Shown piece by piece: positions 48,525-58,750 of a stretch of 64,000 bases of DNA (the stretch's first letter is position 1; each line of letters opens with the position of its first letter). A program made the translations under genes and the position numbers. Below the pieces are notes generated by a model. It saw only the letters and a list, made by a program, of their open reading frames with translations. It was not told the DNA's origin and ran no database searches. This DNA comes from Microbacterium sp. SY138. GTDB lineage: Bacteria > Actinomycetota > Actinomycetes > Actinomycetales > Microbacteriaceae. The DNA lies in NCBI RefSeq assembly GCF_039729145.1, contig NZ_CP155793.1, positions 1 through 64,000 on the forward strand, given 5' to 3'.

Positions 48525-49163
48525 ATGAGTGGACCTGAATCCCCGATGGTCGCGGTCGAGGGCGCATCGACGCGGTGGTCGCCATGGTGGCTGGCCTCCG
48601 GAGTGCTCTTCATCGTCTCGGCGCTGCTGGCCGCGTTCCGCAGTCTTCCCGGGTCGCTCGAGGGGAATGCTCTCGTCGGCATCTCGACGGCGGCGACCGT
48701 GGCCTTCAGCCTCGCGCTCGCCGCGGCCGGGGTCGGAGCTACACGTCGTGACGGCACCCTGCGGCCGCCGAGGTCCGCGGTCATCTCCCTCTTTCTCCTG
48801 GCGGTCTGGCTGCCGGTCGGTCCCCCGTCGCTGGCGGCGTCGTTCGACATCACGTCGGCTGCACCGATCTACGTGGACGCCCTCGTGGAGTTGGGGCTCA
48901 GCGGAACGATCGTGGCAGGTGTCCTCCGCAGTCCACTCGCGAAGCCCTGGAACGTGGTCCCCGCGGGCGCGCTCGCCACGGTGATCCTGGGGTCGTTGAT
49001 CGAGGTCGCCGTGATGTCCGGCAGCGTGACCGATCAGAATGCGATGATCCTCGTCTCCCACGTGCTGACGCTGACACGAATCCTCGCCACCGGAGCGATG
49101 GGAGCCGTGGCCATCCAGGCCGCGCGCTCGCGGAGGCGATCGGTGGTCGTGTTCGGGGATTGA
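48525..49163 (+). CDS. Multi-helix membrane protein of unknown function
   Basis: The 212-residue protein has about six predicted membrane helices (first at about 21-41, WWLASGVLFIVSALLAAF) and a short basic tail. I do not recognise a family. It is divergent from the tandem GNAT gene and convergent with the small genes at 49219. GAGCG precedes its ATG. Confidence 0.6.
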   Translation: MSGPESPMVAVEGASTRWSPWWLASGVLFIVSALLAAFRSLPGSLEGNALVGISTAATVAFSLALAAAGVGATRRDGTLRPPRSAVISLFLLAVWLPVGPPSLAASFDITSAAPIYVDALVELGLSGTIVAGVLRSPLAKPWNVVPAGALATVILGSLIEVAVMSGSVTDQNAMILVSHVLTLTRILATGAMGAVAIQAARSRRRSVVVFGD

Positions 49164-49218
49164 CCCTCGTTCTGCGCATGTCGGTCGCCCCGCTCCCGCC
49201 GGGCGACCGACGCTCCCG

Positions 49219-49521
49219 TCAGGCGGCCGACACGTATCCGTTCGAGGAGTCGTCCTCGACGAGGACGTACGCGAGCAGGCCGTCCGTCTGCGGTCGTGTC
49301 CGCCGCCACACTCGCTCGTGTCCACCGGTGGCGTAGTCGAGCACGATCCATTCGGGAGCGTGCGGATCGCGCCGTCCGACCACGTATGACGTGCTACCGA
49401 GGCCGACGGATCCGAGCTGGGCGACGAACTGATCGTCGTCGAGGGAGGCGGGCGGTGTACGGCAGAGCTCGGTCGAGCGGATGTGCATCGTCTGCGCGGC
49501 CTGCGCGGCTCGCCGTCTCAT
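49219..49521 (-). CDS. Small soluble protein of unknown function
   Basis: The 100-residue protein has no membrane helix. A central stretch GSTSYVVGRRDPHAPEWIVLDYATGGHERVW looks like beta strands. It starts with ATG overlapping the stop of the upstream gene by four bases. No recognisable domain. The pair appears to be a small operon. Confidence 0.55.
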   Translation of the reverse strand: MRRRAAQAAQTMHIRSTELCRTPPASLDDDQFVAQLGSVGLGSTSYVVGRRDPHAPEWIVLDYATGGHERVWRRTRPQTDGLLAYVLVEDDSSNGYVSAA

Positions 49522-49784
49522 GCGAGGTCACCGGCTCGGACGCCCAGCTCGCTGGTGTCGCGGAGACCGTGCGCGTCGAGGTAGGCGCGGATGGTGTCGT
49601 GGACGATGCGGATCTGCGCCTCGTTCCCCATGGCGGCCTGCATCGTCCCCATCGTGGGTGCCGGCTTGCCGTTCACGCGGTCGAGCGCCTCCCAGACGAT
49701 GTCCTCGCGGGAGCCGCGGCCCATCGAATGCGGCATCGAACTGAACACCGGGTTCGGTTTCCAACCGGTTCGGGTCTCCTCCAT
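49518..49784 (-). CDS. Small soluble protein, first of a two-gene unit
   Basis: The 88-residue protein opens MEETRTGWKPNPVFSSMP and is followed by helical segments. I chose the ATG at 49784 because AGGAGAGGAA sits six bases upstream, and a longer in-frame start lacks such a site. It overlaps the downstream gene by four bases. I do not recognise the family. Confidence 0.6.
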   Translation of the reverse strand: MEETRTGWKPNPVFSSMPHSMGRGSREDIVWEALDRVNGKPAPTMGTMQAAMGNEAQIRIVHDTIRAYLDAHGLRDTSELGVRAGDLA

Positions 49785-50040
49785 CAGTGATTCCTCTCCT
49801 CTGTCTCCTGGCGCCGTCGAACGCGGGTGCATCCGTTCTTGCGCGTGGGCGCGCCGAACACCCCCTGGGGCCAGAGACCCCCGACGGACGGCGCGCTGTC
49901 CTGCGGCCAGGAGCCTTCCCGCAGAGCTGTCGGATGCCGACGGAGGGAAGGACGATCTGGCCGTCCGGTTCCCTACGACAGTAACACTTATTTTTAGTCA
50001 TTCAAAATAAGGAGGTGGTCCGAGTGGGTCGGAAGCGCCG
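49785..50040. other. Intergenic stretch with an AT-rich inverted repeat
   Basis: Between the small gene pair and the SDR terminator. CTTATTTT (49987-49994) pairs with AAAATAAG (50004-50011) across a 9-base spacer, a clear A+T island in GC-rich DNA and a possible operator or promoter for the 88-residue gene. No gene is seen here. Confidence 0.5.
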
Positions 50041-50073
50041 AGAAGGCCCGATCCACGGGGGACCGGGCCTTCT
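50041..50073. terminator. Hairpin terminator after the SDR gene
   Basis: AGAAGGCCCG-ATC pairs with GAC-CGGGCCTTCT around a G-rich loop, next to the SDR stop on the minus strand. Confidence 0.75.
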
Positions 50074-50086
50074 CGCGGGGTGGGTG

Positions 50087-50890
50087 TCAGGCGCGCGGAG
50101 CGTCGTTCCAGGACCAGATGTCGTCGCCGCGCAGCACGGCGTCGGCACCGCCGTCGCAATAGATGGTCTGACCTGCCATATGGGTGTTGGCCGGGCTGGT
50201 CAGCCACACCAGCAGCTCGGCGATCGACGATGCGGGCTGGTGGTAGTTGAGGGGCATCGGCACGGCGGCGTCGACCTGTGCCAGGCCCTCAGGGCTCGCC
50301 AGCAATCCGGCGGTCATGGCCGTGGTGACCGTGCCGGGCGCGACGGCGTTGAGGGGGATCCCCGCACCGGCCCAGGCGTCGGAGACCGACGCGCGTCGCA
50401 CCCAGCGCGAGAGGGCGCGCTTGCTCGAGGAGTAGTTGAGGAACCCTCCCTCAGCCGTGGCGGCGAGCTGATCGCCGATCTCGAGGGCGAGGGGCTCGTC
50501 GCCGCTCAGTGCCGCGTCGACGAGCTCGGCCGAGACGGGCTGCAGCGATGCCATCGACGACACCACGGCGGCGCGCGGCTGGTCCGCCAGGCTCAGGTTC
50601 GGCAGCAGCGCGGTGAGGAACTCGGTCACACCGAAGTAGTTGATCGCCATGGTCTTGGCGATCGGCGCCGCGATCCCCGCGCACGCGATGATCGCGTCGA
50701 TGCCTCCGTCGGCGGTGGCGAGCACGGCGTCAGCGGCGGCCGCGCGGCCTTCGGGAGTCGAGAGGTCGCCTGTGACCTCCACGCCGGCGAGGTCGACACC
50801 GATCACGGTGTGTCCGTGCGCGCGAAGCAGCTCGGCGGTCGCGGCGCCGATGCCGGATGCGGCGCCGGTGACGACATAGGTGCGGGTCAT
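50087..50890 (-). CDS. Short-chain dehydrogenase/reductase
   Basis: The 267-residue SDR enzyme oxidises or reduces an alcohol/ketone with NAD(P). The nucleotide loop is GAASGIGAA (about 9-17), an acidic residue after strand two suggests NAD, and the catalytic YxxxK is YSSSK. The Asn-Ala-Gly motif is ACAG. The ATG at 50890 overlaps the marR-type stop by four bases, so a MarR regulator controlling its own SDR gene is likely. Confidence 0.92.
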   Translation of the reverse strand: MTRTYVVTGAASGIGAATAELLRAHGHTVIGVDLAGVEVTGDLSTPEGRAAAADAVLATADGGIDAIIACAGIAAPIAKTMAINYFGVTEFLTALLPNLSLADQPRAAVVSSMASLQPVSAELVDAALSGDEPLALEIGDQLAATAEGGFLNYSSSKRALSRWVRRASVSDAWAGAGIPLNAVAPGTVTTAMTAGLLASPEGLAQVDAAVPMPLNYHQPASSIAELLVWLTSPANTHMAGQTIYCDGGADAVLRGDDIWSWNDAPRA

Positions 50891-51387
50891 GATTCCTCCT
50901 GGGGTGATGAGACGGCATCGGACGGCGACCGCGATACGGTCGCCTGCGTCGCCCCTGGTAGGGCGGCGACGAAACGGCTGAGGTGAGCCTGGAACTGGGC
51001 GATCTCCTGTGTCGACCAGCCGGCGAGGGCGCCGCCGACCATCTGCTGCCCGGCGGCGACGAGTCGTCCGTAGGCTTCGCGGCCCGCGTCCGTCAGGCGC
51101 ACATCGACCGTGCGGCCGGAGCGGACCCGGTCGAAGAAGCCCTGCGCCGACATCCGCGAGACCAGCTTCGACGTCGTCGGGCGCGACAACGCGGCTCGAT
51201 CGGCCAGCTGACTGAACCCCAGGGAGCCGCCGCTCATGCCGACCAGGTACAGGCTGCGCACCTCTGCGGCATCGAGGGATCTGTCGACGCTCTCGGCGAC
51301 CTCTACCTGCAGCTCGCTCTGCGTCCACTCCGCGACGACGCCGACCAGCGCCTCACGGATGTCTTCGATCCTGCCCTCGATCGCCAC
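50887..51387 (-). CDS. MarR family transcriptional regulator
   Basis: The 166-residue protein has the MarR winged-helix core: LGFSQLADRAALSRPTTSKLVSRMSAQGFFDRVRSGRTVDVRLTDAG in fixed positions (about 55-105), between dimerisation helices. It probably binds the promoter upstream of itself and the SDR gene and responds to a small aromatic compound. It is coupled to the SDR by ATGA overlap. Confidence 0.92.
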   Translation of the reverse strand: MAIEGRIEDIREALVGVVAEWTQSELQVEVAESVDRSLDAAEVRSLYLVGMSGGSLGFSQLADRAALSRPTTSKLVSRMSAQGFFDRVRSGRTVDVRLTDAGREAYGRLVAAGQQMVGGALAGWSTQEIAQFQAHLSRFVAALPGATQATVSRSPSDAVSSPQEES

Positions 51388-51442
51388 AAGCTCATCATAT
51401 CAGCTCAGTTGCGTGAGGCAACTGTAAAAGGAGGGTTGTCCG

Positions 51443-52036
51443 TCAAGAGAGGTCGGCCGCCGTCGCGACGACCGTGGCGTACAGATCGGCGATGCCGGCG
51501 AGGGCTGCGCGGTGCAGCTGCGCGGCCGACACGTCGCCGACGACCGAGGGGAGGCTTCGCGTCGCGGTGGCGGCAGCGACCACCGTCGGACGGTTTCCGC
51601 GGAGGAAGGCGCCCTCGGTCGTGTAGGTGACGCACATGTGCGTCATGAACCCGGCGATCACGACATCGTCGTGGCCCGCGGCGTCGATGAGGTCTCCGAG
51701 CTCGGTGCCGACGAAGGAGTTCGGAGCGGTCTTCACGACGACCGCCTCCCCGTCGGTCGGAGCGACACGTTCGTGGATCGCGCCGATGTCCTCGCGGATG
51801 TCGTACGCCGAGCCGACCCCGCCGTCGTGCTGCACGTGGATCACGGTCGCACCGGCGCTGCGGGCCCGCATGAGGAGGTCGGCCGCGGCGTCGAGGGCGG
51901 CGTCCCACCCGTCGAGCTCCATCTCTCCGCGGGTGTAGGTGTTCTGGAAGTCGACGAGGATGACGGTCGAGGCCGCGAGGGCGGCAGGGGCGTCGACGAT
52001 GCCGCTCAGGGCGCGGAGTGTGGATGACGTGGTCAT
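51443..52036 (-). CDS. Isochorismatase family cysteine hydrolase
   Basis: This 197-residue hydrolase has the family triad: Asp29 in ILVDFQNTY, Lys102 in VVKTAPNSF and Cys135 in FMTHMCVTYTT. Family members hydrolyse amides or vinyl ethers (nicotinamide, isochorismate and others); the substrate is unknown. It is divergent from a GlxA-type AraC regulator, a common pairing. Confidence 0.93.
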   Translation of the reverse strand: MTTSSTLRALSGIVDAPAALAASTVILVDFQNTYTRGEMELDGWDAALDAAADLLMRARSAGATVIHVQHDGGVGSAYDIREDIGAIHERVAPTDGEAVVVKTAPNSFVGTELGDLIDAAGHDDVVIAGFMTHMCVTYTTEGAFLRGNRPTVVAAATATRSLPSVVGDVSAAQLHRAALAGIADLYATVVATAADLS

Positions 52037-52150
52037 GAGGTGTCCTCTCTCGGGTCGTCTGTAGTCTTGTTGACCCGAACGACTCTGAACAGCCGGATTC
52101 GGGTCAGCCGTCGCCGTGATCGGCTCGCCCTAAGGATGGAGGGACGCGCA

Positions 52151-53104
52151 ATGAGCGCACCGCGTGTGACCGTGATCGCCGTCGACGGCATCAGCCCCTT
52201 CCACCTGTCCGTTCCGTCCCTCGTGTGGGGAGGCGAGACGCCCGTCGGCGAGATCGATCCATGGCCCATCCGCGTCGCGGCGCTGCGCGCGGGCACGCTC
52301 CGCACCTCCGCCGACTTCGACATCGACGTGCGACACGGGCTCGAAGCGGTTCGCGGTGCCGACGTCGTCGTGGTGCCGTGGTGGGGCGAGCCCGACCGGG
52401 CGGCGTCGGATGAGCTGTCGAACGCGCTGCGGGACGCGCACGACGAGGGAGCCGAACTGGTCGGACTCTGCCTCGGCGCTTTTCCCCTCGCCGACAGCGG
52501 CGTGTTGGAGGGTCGCACCGCGACCACGCACTGGAAGTGGGCCGACGTGTTCCGGCACAGGTTCCCCCGCGTCGCGCTCGAACCGGACGAGCTGTACATC
52601 GACGAGGGGCAGATCGTCACGGGAGCAGGCGCCACGGCCGGGATCGACGCCTGCTTGCACCTCCTCGCCCGCCGAGAGGGCCAGCTCGTCGCGAACCGGG
52701 TCGCCCGGAGGATCGTCGCACCGCCCCATCGCTCCGGTGGACAGGCGCAGTTCATCGAGCGGCCGGTTCCGGACGCGGGAGGAGCCCCGATCGCCGAGGC
52801 GATGCGATGGAGTGCCGCGAACCTCGATGCCGATCTGTCCATCGACGTCCTCGCCGCTCGAGCCCATCTCAGCCGGAGTTCGTTCACCCGGGCATTTCGG
52901 GCGCAGACGGGGTCGACGGTGGCGAAGTGGGTGCTCGCGCAGCGGCTGGCGGCGGCTCGGGAGCTGCTCGAGGCCACGTCGCTCCCGGTCGACACGGTCG
53001 CATCGACGACCGGGTTCGGCGGGGCCGCGCTCTTCCGCCAGCACTTCGGTCGTGCATTCGGTGCGACTCCGAGCCAGTATCGGTCGGCGTTCCGAACCAC
53101 CTGA
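52151..53104 (+). CDS. GlxA-like AraC family transcriptional regulator
   Basis: The 317-residue regulator has an N-terminal DJ-1/PfpI-like domain (about 1-190; LVGLCLGAFPLADSG contains the nucleophile-elbow-like cysteine) and a C-terminal AraC helix-turn-helix pair with SIDVLAARAHLSRSSFTRAFRAQTGSTVAKWV and FGGAALFRQHFGRAFGATPSQYR. The ATG at 52151 has GGAGGGA seven bases before it. It likely activates the divergent isochorismatase-family gene. Confidence 0.93.
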   Translation: MSAPRVTVIAVDGISPFHLSVPSLVWGGETPVGEIDPWPIRVAALRAGTLRTSADFDIDVRHGLEAVRGADVVVVPWWGEPDRAASDELSNALRDAHDEGAELVGLCLGAFPLADSGVLEGRTATTHWKWADVFRHRFPRVALEPDELYIDEGQIVTGAGATAGIDACLHLLARREGQLVANRVARRIVAPPHRSGGQAQFIERPVPDAGGAPIAEAMRWSAANLDADLSIDVLAARAHLSRSSFTRAFRAQTGSTVAKWVLAQRLAAARELLEATSLPVDTVASTTGFGGAALFRQHFGRAFGATPSQYRSAFRTT

Positions 53105-53188
53105 GTGGATGCACGCCGCCCCGCGGAGGCAGGGGGCGGATCATCCTCCCCCTGCGCCCGCGGGGCGCTGTCGGTGTCGGGGCCGATG

Positions 53189-54616
53189 TCACACGGAGAC
53201 GGACTCCTCGGACGCCTCGCTCCGTGCCCGCGGCTTCGTCATCCAGATCGCGGTGACGATCGCGCCGACAAGGGCGAGGATCGCCGCGCCCAGGAAGGCG
53301 GCGGAGTACCCGCGCGTCAGGTCGACCGCCGTCGGAGCGGTGCCCGAGATGCCGTAGACGATCGCGGTGAGGACGGCGAGCCCGAGGGCCGATCCGATCT
53401 GGTAGCTCGTGCTCACGAGTCCGGAGGCGACGCCCGTCTCCATCGGAGGTGCGGCGTTGATCGCGGTGCCCAGCGACGGGACGAAGGCGAGCGACATCCC
53501 GAGCGCGGCGAGGAGCGACGCCGGCAGCACGTCCGCGGCGTAGTCGCCGTCCGGGCGGACGAACGAGAGCCAGAGGAGGCCGCCGGCGAGGATCAGCAGG
53601 CCGCTGACGATCATCGACCTGGCTCCGAACCGCGCAAGGAGGCGAGGGGCGAGGGCGACCATCACCAGGACGACCAGGCCCGTCATCGGCAGCAGAGCGG
53701 CACCCGCGGCGAATGCGCTCGCCCCGAGGACCTGCTGCAGGTAGAGGTTCAGGAAGAACCACATCGACACCCAAGCCGCTCCGAGGAGCAGCTGGGCGCT
53801 GTTGGCCGCGGCCAACAGCGGTGCACGCAGCAGCCCGAGGCGCAGCAGGGGGTTCCGGCTGCGTGCCTGGATCACGAAGAAGATCGCGAGCAGGACGATT
53901 CCGGCGCCCACGAAGGTCAGGGTCGACCAGGTGAGCCATCCGACCTCGGGGGCATTGACGACGCCGTAGACGACGGCAGCGAGACCGAGGGTGACGGTGA
54001 GAGCACCGGCCACGTCGATCGATCCGGCGACCGTGCGGACGGTGCGAGGGAGGGTGGAGGCCGTGAAGGCGAGCACGAACAGCGCGATCGGCACCGTCAC
54101 GTAGAACACCCACGGCCAGCTCGCGTACTCGGTCAGCACTCCGCCGAGGAAGACACCAGCCGTGCCGCCGATGGGGGCGGCGGCGCCGTACACCGCGAAC
54201 GCCTTGGGAAGGTCGGAGGTGCCGCCGAACAGCATCATGAGCAGGGTGAGCGCGGCGGGAGCGATCAGAGCGGACCCGGCACCCTGAATGGCACGACCGG
54301 CGATCTCAAGCCCGACGTCGGTGGCGGCGCCGGCGAGGAGCGAGCCGATGATGAGGACGATCCACCCGCTCACGAAGATCTTCCTCGCGCCGAACGCGTC
54401 GGCCAGGCGTCCGCCGAGCAGCAGCAGACCGCCGAACGCCACGACGTAGGCGTTGAACACCCACGACAGTGATTCCGGAGTGAAGCCCAGGTCGCGCTGG
54501 ATATCGGGCAGAGCCACTCCGATGATCGAGGTGTCCATGATGACGACGAACTGCGCCGTGGCGATGAGGACGAGCCCGAGCCAGCGCTGGGTTCGGGAGA
54601 TGGGCGGGCGGGACAT
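53189..54616 (-). CDS. DHA2-type MFS efflux transporter
   Basis: The 475-residue protein has fourteen predicted helices, the DHA2 drug/proton antiporter layout. It shows the N-terminal motif D1-like VVIMDTSIIGVALPDIQRDLGF, motif A GGRLADAFGARKIF, and motif C-like GAAAPIGGTAGVFLGG. It exports drugs or other organic compounds; the substrate is unknown. Upstream of its start there is a palindrome resembling a metal-sensor operator. ATG at 54616. Confidence 0.93.
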   Translation of the reverse strand: MSRPPISRTQRWLGLVLIATAQFVVIMDTSIIGVALPDIQRDLGFTPESLSWVFNAYVVAFGGLLLLGGRLADAFGARKIFVSGWIVLIIGSLLAGAATDVGLEIAGRAIQGAGSALIAPAALTLLMMLFGGTSDLPKAFAVYGAAAPIGGTAGVFLGGVLTEYASWPWVFYVTVPIALFVLAFTASTLPRTVRTVAGSIDVAGALTVTLGLAAVVYGVVNAPEVGWLTWSTLTFVGAGIVLLAIFFVIQARSRNPLLRLGLLRAPLLAAANSAQLLLGAAWVSMWFFLNLYLQQVLGASAFAAGAALLPMTGLVVLVMVALAPRLLARFGARSMIVSGLLILAGGLLWLSFVRPDGDYAADVLPASLLAALGMSLAFVPSLGTAINAAPPMETGVASGLVSTSYQIGSALGLAVLTAIVYGISGTAPTAVDLTRGYSAAFLGAAILALVGAIVTAIWMTKPRARSEASEESVSV

Positions 54617-54665
54617 GGGTTCCTCCTGAGGGTGCGTGCCGGTGGGTCCGGTCAGAGATCACCAT

Positions 54666-54688
54666 ATACCCATAGGGGGTAGGGGTAT
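54666..54688. promoter_or_regulatory. CsoR-like operator candidate
   Basis: ATACCCATAGGGGGTAGGGGTAT is an inverted repeat of ATACCC and GGGTAT, with an inner TACCC-GGGTA pair. CsoR-family copper sensors bind this G-rich, AT-flanked type. It lies 50 bases upstream of the DHA2 ATG, but no CsoR gene is nearby. Confidence 0.35.
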
Positions 54689-54729
54689 CCAAAATGTCTG
54701 GAAGGGGTCTGTTCGCGTCGAGACCTGAC

Positions 54730-54761
54730 GAAGGCCCGGACCTCCCAGAGACCGGGCCTTC
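54730..54761. terminator. Hairpin terminator after the redoxin gene
   Basis: GAAGGCCCGG pairs with CCGGGCCTTC around a 12-base loop, past the stop of the minus-strand redoxin gene. Confidence 0.8.
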
Positions 54762-54794
54762 ACAGAGTCCTGCGTGCCGGTCGTCCGTCGACGC

Positions 54795-56429
<1,635 letters not shown>

Positions 56430-56487
56430 ATATCACGCGAGAAGAGGGGTGGGGTCGGTGGAGGTCCATCGCCCCACCGACCCAGGA

Positions 56488-57639
56488 TCAGCTGAAGAGC
56501 ACCACCAGGTAGACCGCGAACGTCACCAGGTGCGCGGCGCCGTGCATGGCGGTCACCCGCTTCGCGGCGAACGTCGTCACCGACAGCAGCAGTGTCACGC
56601 CCAGCATCAGCAGGTTCGCCGGCGACTCCGCCAGAACGACGGTCTGACCGGTGAACATGCCGATGATCAGCACCGCAGGAATGGTCAGCCCCACGGTCGA
56701 CACGAGGGCGCCGTGGCACAGGTTGCTGACGCGCTGGGCTTCTCCCCCGAGCGCGGCACGCACCGCGGTGATCGACTCCGGCAGGAAGACGATGCCCGCG
56801 ATGAGCACGCCGGCGAGGGCGACAGGGGCACCGAGACGTCCCAGGCCGTCGTCCAGGAGCGCCGCCATGTCATGCGACAGGAGCACGATGGGGATCACGG
56901 TCACCACCAGGAGCGCGAGACGCACGAGCACCTCGGTGCGATGCTCCGCGAGAACCTCGCGGATCCCGCCACCCGCCTCCGCCTTCGCCCGGTGCGGAGT
57001 GGTCTCCAGCATGCGCGGGTCGACTTCGGTGAAGTCACTCGCCTGGGCACCCATCTGCCGGTAGAGGAAGAAGGCGTAGAGCACGAGGGTGAGCACGATG
57101 ATCGGGATCTCCTGCGCGGTCGTGTACGAGCCGTCCGTGCCGATGAGGGCGGGGAGGCCGAATGCGAGCGCGACGAGCACGACCAGCATCGACAGATACG
57201 CCGAGGTGCCGGTGCGATTGTGGGCCATGCCGCGATGGCGGAGTCCGCCGAGGAGGAGTGCGAGGCCGATGACGAGGTTCAGGATGATCATCGAGACGGC
57301 CATGACCGAGTCGCGCGCGATGGTGGCGTGCTCTCCCGGACCGAGCATGACCGCCGAGATCAGGATGACTTCGATCAGGACGATCGACAGGGTCAGGACG
57401 AGCGAGCCGTAGGGGTCGCCGAGGCGATGCGCGAGGGCCTCGGCCTGCTTCACGACACCGAACGCGCAGACGAGGATCACCGCGATGATCGCCCCGAGCG
57501 CGATGATGAGTACCGGGGTGGGCACGGGGGGTTCCAGCACCGGGTGGAGGAGGAGGAGAGCTGCGAAGGCCCCCCATCCCAGGATGACGCGGACGATGTC
57601 CGTGACGCTGATCAACTGTTTCCGTTCCGTGCGTGACAT
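56488..57639 (-). CDS. Calcium/proton antiporter (CaCA family)
   Basis: The 383-residue membrane protein has about eleven predicted helices. It shows the two alpha-repeat regions of CaCA exchangers with acidic residues: GSLVLTLSIVLIEVILI in the first half and FLPESITAVRAALGGEAQRVSN in the second. ChaA-type members exchange Ca2+ (or Na+/K+) for protons. A hydrophilic loop of about 40 residues (about 205-245) divides the halves. Starts at ATG 57639. Confidence 0.88.
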   Translation of the reverse strand: MSRTERKQLISVTDIVRVILGWGAFAALLLLHPVLEPPVPTPVLIIALGAIIAVILVCAFGVVKQAEALAHRLGDPYGSLVLTLSIVLIEVILISAVMLGPGEHATIARDSVMAVSMIILNLVIGLALLLGGLRHRGMAHNRTGTSAYLSMLVVLVALAFGLPALIGTDGSYTTAQEIPIIVLTLVLYAFFLYRQMGAQASDFTEVDPRMLETTPHRAKAEAGGGIREVLAEHRTEVLVRLALLVVTVIPIVLLSHDMAALLDDGLGRLGAPVALAGVLIAGIVFLPESITAVRAALGGEAQRVSNLCHGALVSTVGLTIPAVLIIGMFTGQTVVLAESPANLLMLGVTLLLSVTTFAAKRVTAMHGAAHLVTFAVYLVVLFS

Positions 57640-57778
57640 CGCCGGACTCCTTCGAGCTGGGGCCGTCCCCGAGTGGTGACCACGACCGGGTCGTCCCGGC
57701 CGCAGCGCTGTCTCAGCGCACTGCTTCTGATGGTACGCGGCGTTCGCGGCGGATGGCCGGCGATCGACGGCGGTGGCG

Positions 57779-58063
57779 TCACTCCGGAGCGGAGGAGCGG
57801 GAGAGCGCGTGGATGTACCGCTCGACGTCGCGGCGGAACGCCGATTCTCGATGTCGACGACGCTCGACGCAGCCCCACTGCGCAGTAGCCCAGACGAGGA
57901 ATCCCGCCGAGAGGAGGAGTTCCAGCCAGATCCCGCGCACGCCGACGGACAGTGCTGCCGCGCTGACCATGGAGAACGAGACGAAGCACAGCACGAGCGT
58001 GGCGCGTGCGGCCCGAGGTTCGCGGGATACGACCCAGAGGGGCCAGGTGGACGAGTGATTCAC
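57779..58063 (-). CDS. Small two-helix membrane protein
   Basis: The 94-residue protein has two predicted membrane helices (about 20-42 and 45-62) and a basic helical tail ending in Arg/Ser/Pro. ATG at 58063 follows AGTCTCC-type sequence with a weak ribosome site. No family is recognised. It is co-directional with the antiporter but separated by 140 bases. Confidence 0.5.
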   Translation of the reverse strand: MNHSSTWPLWVVSREPRAARATLVLCFVSFSMVSAAALSVGVRGIWLELLLSAGFLVWATAQWGCVERRRHRESAFRRDVERYIHALSRSSAPE

Positions 58064-58380
58064 GGGAGACTCCTGTCGGGGTCGTCCCCGGTCTGTCTCT
58101 CCGTCGGAGGTCGTCCTCCGTCGTTGTTCCGCTCCCAGGGTAGCAAACCCGTTCGCCTCGCCGCCTGCTCGGGTTCCTCCTCGGCGGATTCCCGGGGGGT
58201 GCCAGGGCTTGTCGCGGGCACCGTCGCAATGTGTCGCGCATGAGATAGTTCACTGAATATTCCGAAAACGGCATGAGCCTGGCGACGAAGATTTTTCCCG
58301 TTCAGCGGGAAATTTGACTTCCCCTGGTTCCGGGCTATGGTCGGAGGTTACGCCAGCCACCGAAGGGGAAGCGAGTAACC
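58064..58380. other. Gene-free intergenic stretch
   Basis: These 317 bases separate two small divergent genes. The right half is AT-rich by local standards (about 58240-58330, with AATATTCCGAAAA and TTTTTCCCG), so it probably holds the promoter of the 44-residue basic gene. The short repeat TTCCCG-TTCAGCGGGAA at about 58297-58312 is a possible operator. No gene is seen. Confidence 0.5.
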
Positions 58381-58515
58381 ATGTCCGGAAAGTCCATCCA
58401 GGGTCGCGACAGCAAGAAGGCGCCGCAGCTCTCGCTCAAGGAGAAGCGAGCTGCCAAGCGGGAGAAGAACGCACCGGCCGAGTTCATCAAGCCCCGCAAG
58501 GGCGCGAAGGGCTGA
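58381..58515 (+). CDS. Small very basic protein (44 residues)
   Basis: A 44-residue frame opens MSGKSIQGRDSKKAPQLSLK and is rich in Lys/Arg (about one third of residues), with no hydrophobic helix. The first half SKKAPQLSLKEKRAAKREK resembles a short conserved actinobacterial protein of unknown role. GAAGGGGAA precedes the ATG. Size and charge suggest RNA or ribosome binding, which is inference. It is followed 14 bases on by a strong hairpin. Confidence 0.78.
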   Translation: MSGKSIQGRDSKKAPQLSLKEKRAAKREKNAPAEFIKPRKGAKG

Positions 58516-58528
58516 GTCGGTTCGACCC

Positions 58529-58568
58529 GTGGGCGGGCACATCCGCGCTGCGCGAGATGCCCGCCCAC
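58529..58568 (+). terminator. Hairpin terminator after the small basic gene
   Basis: GTGGGCGGGCA pairs perfectly with TGCCCGCCCAC around an 18-base loop, 13 bases past the stop. Confidence 0.75.
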
Positions 58569-58750
58569 CGGCCGAACGCGATCTGCCGAGCGTTCGAGCG
58601 TGGCATCGATCGTGCCCACGGCTCGGCCCCCACTCGGGAATGCGGCCTGCCGATGTGACAAGCTCCCACACATCGCTGATCGGCGCCGGAACGAAGATGG
58701 AGCGTGTGCCCGACAGCTCGTCGCTCCGGCTGCGTGCGGGAGGGCAGTCG

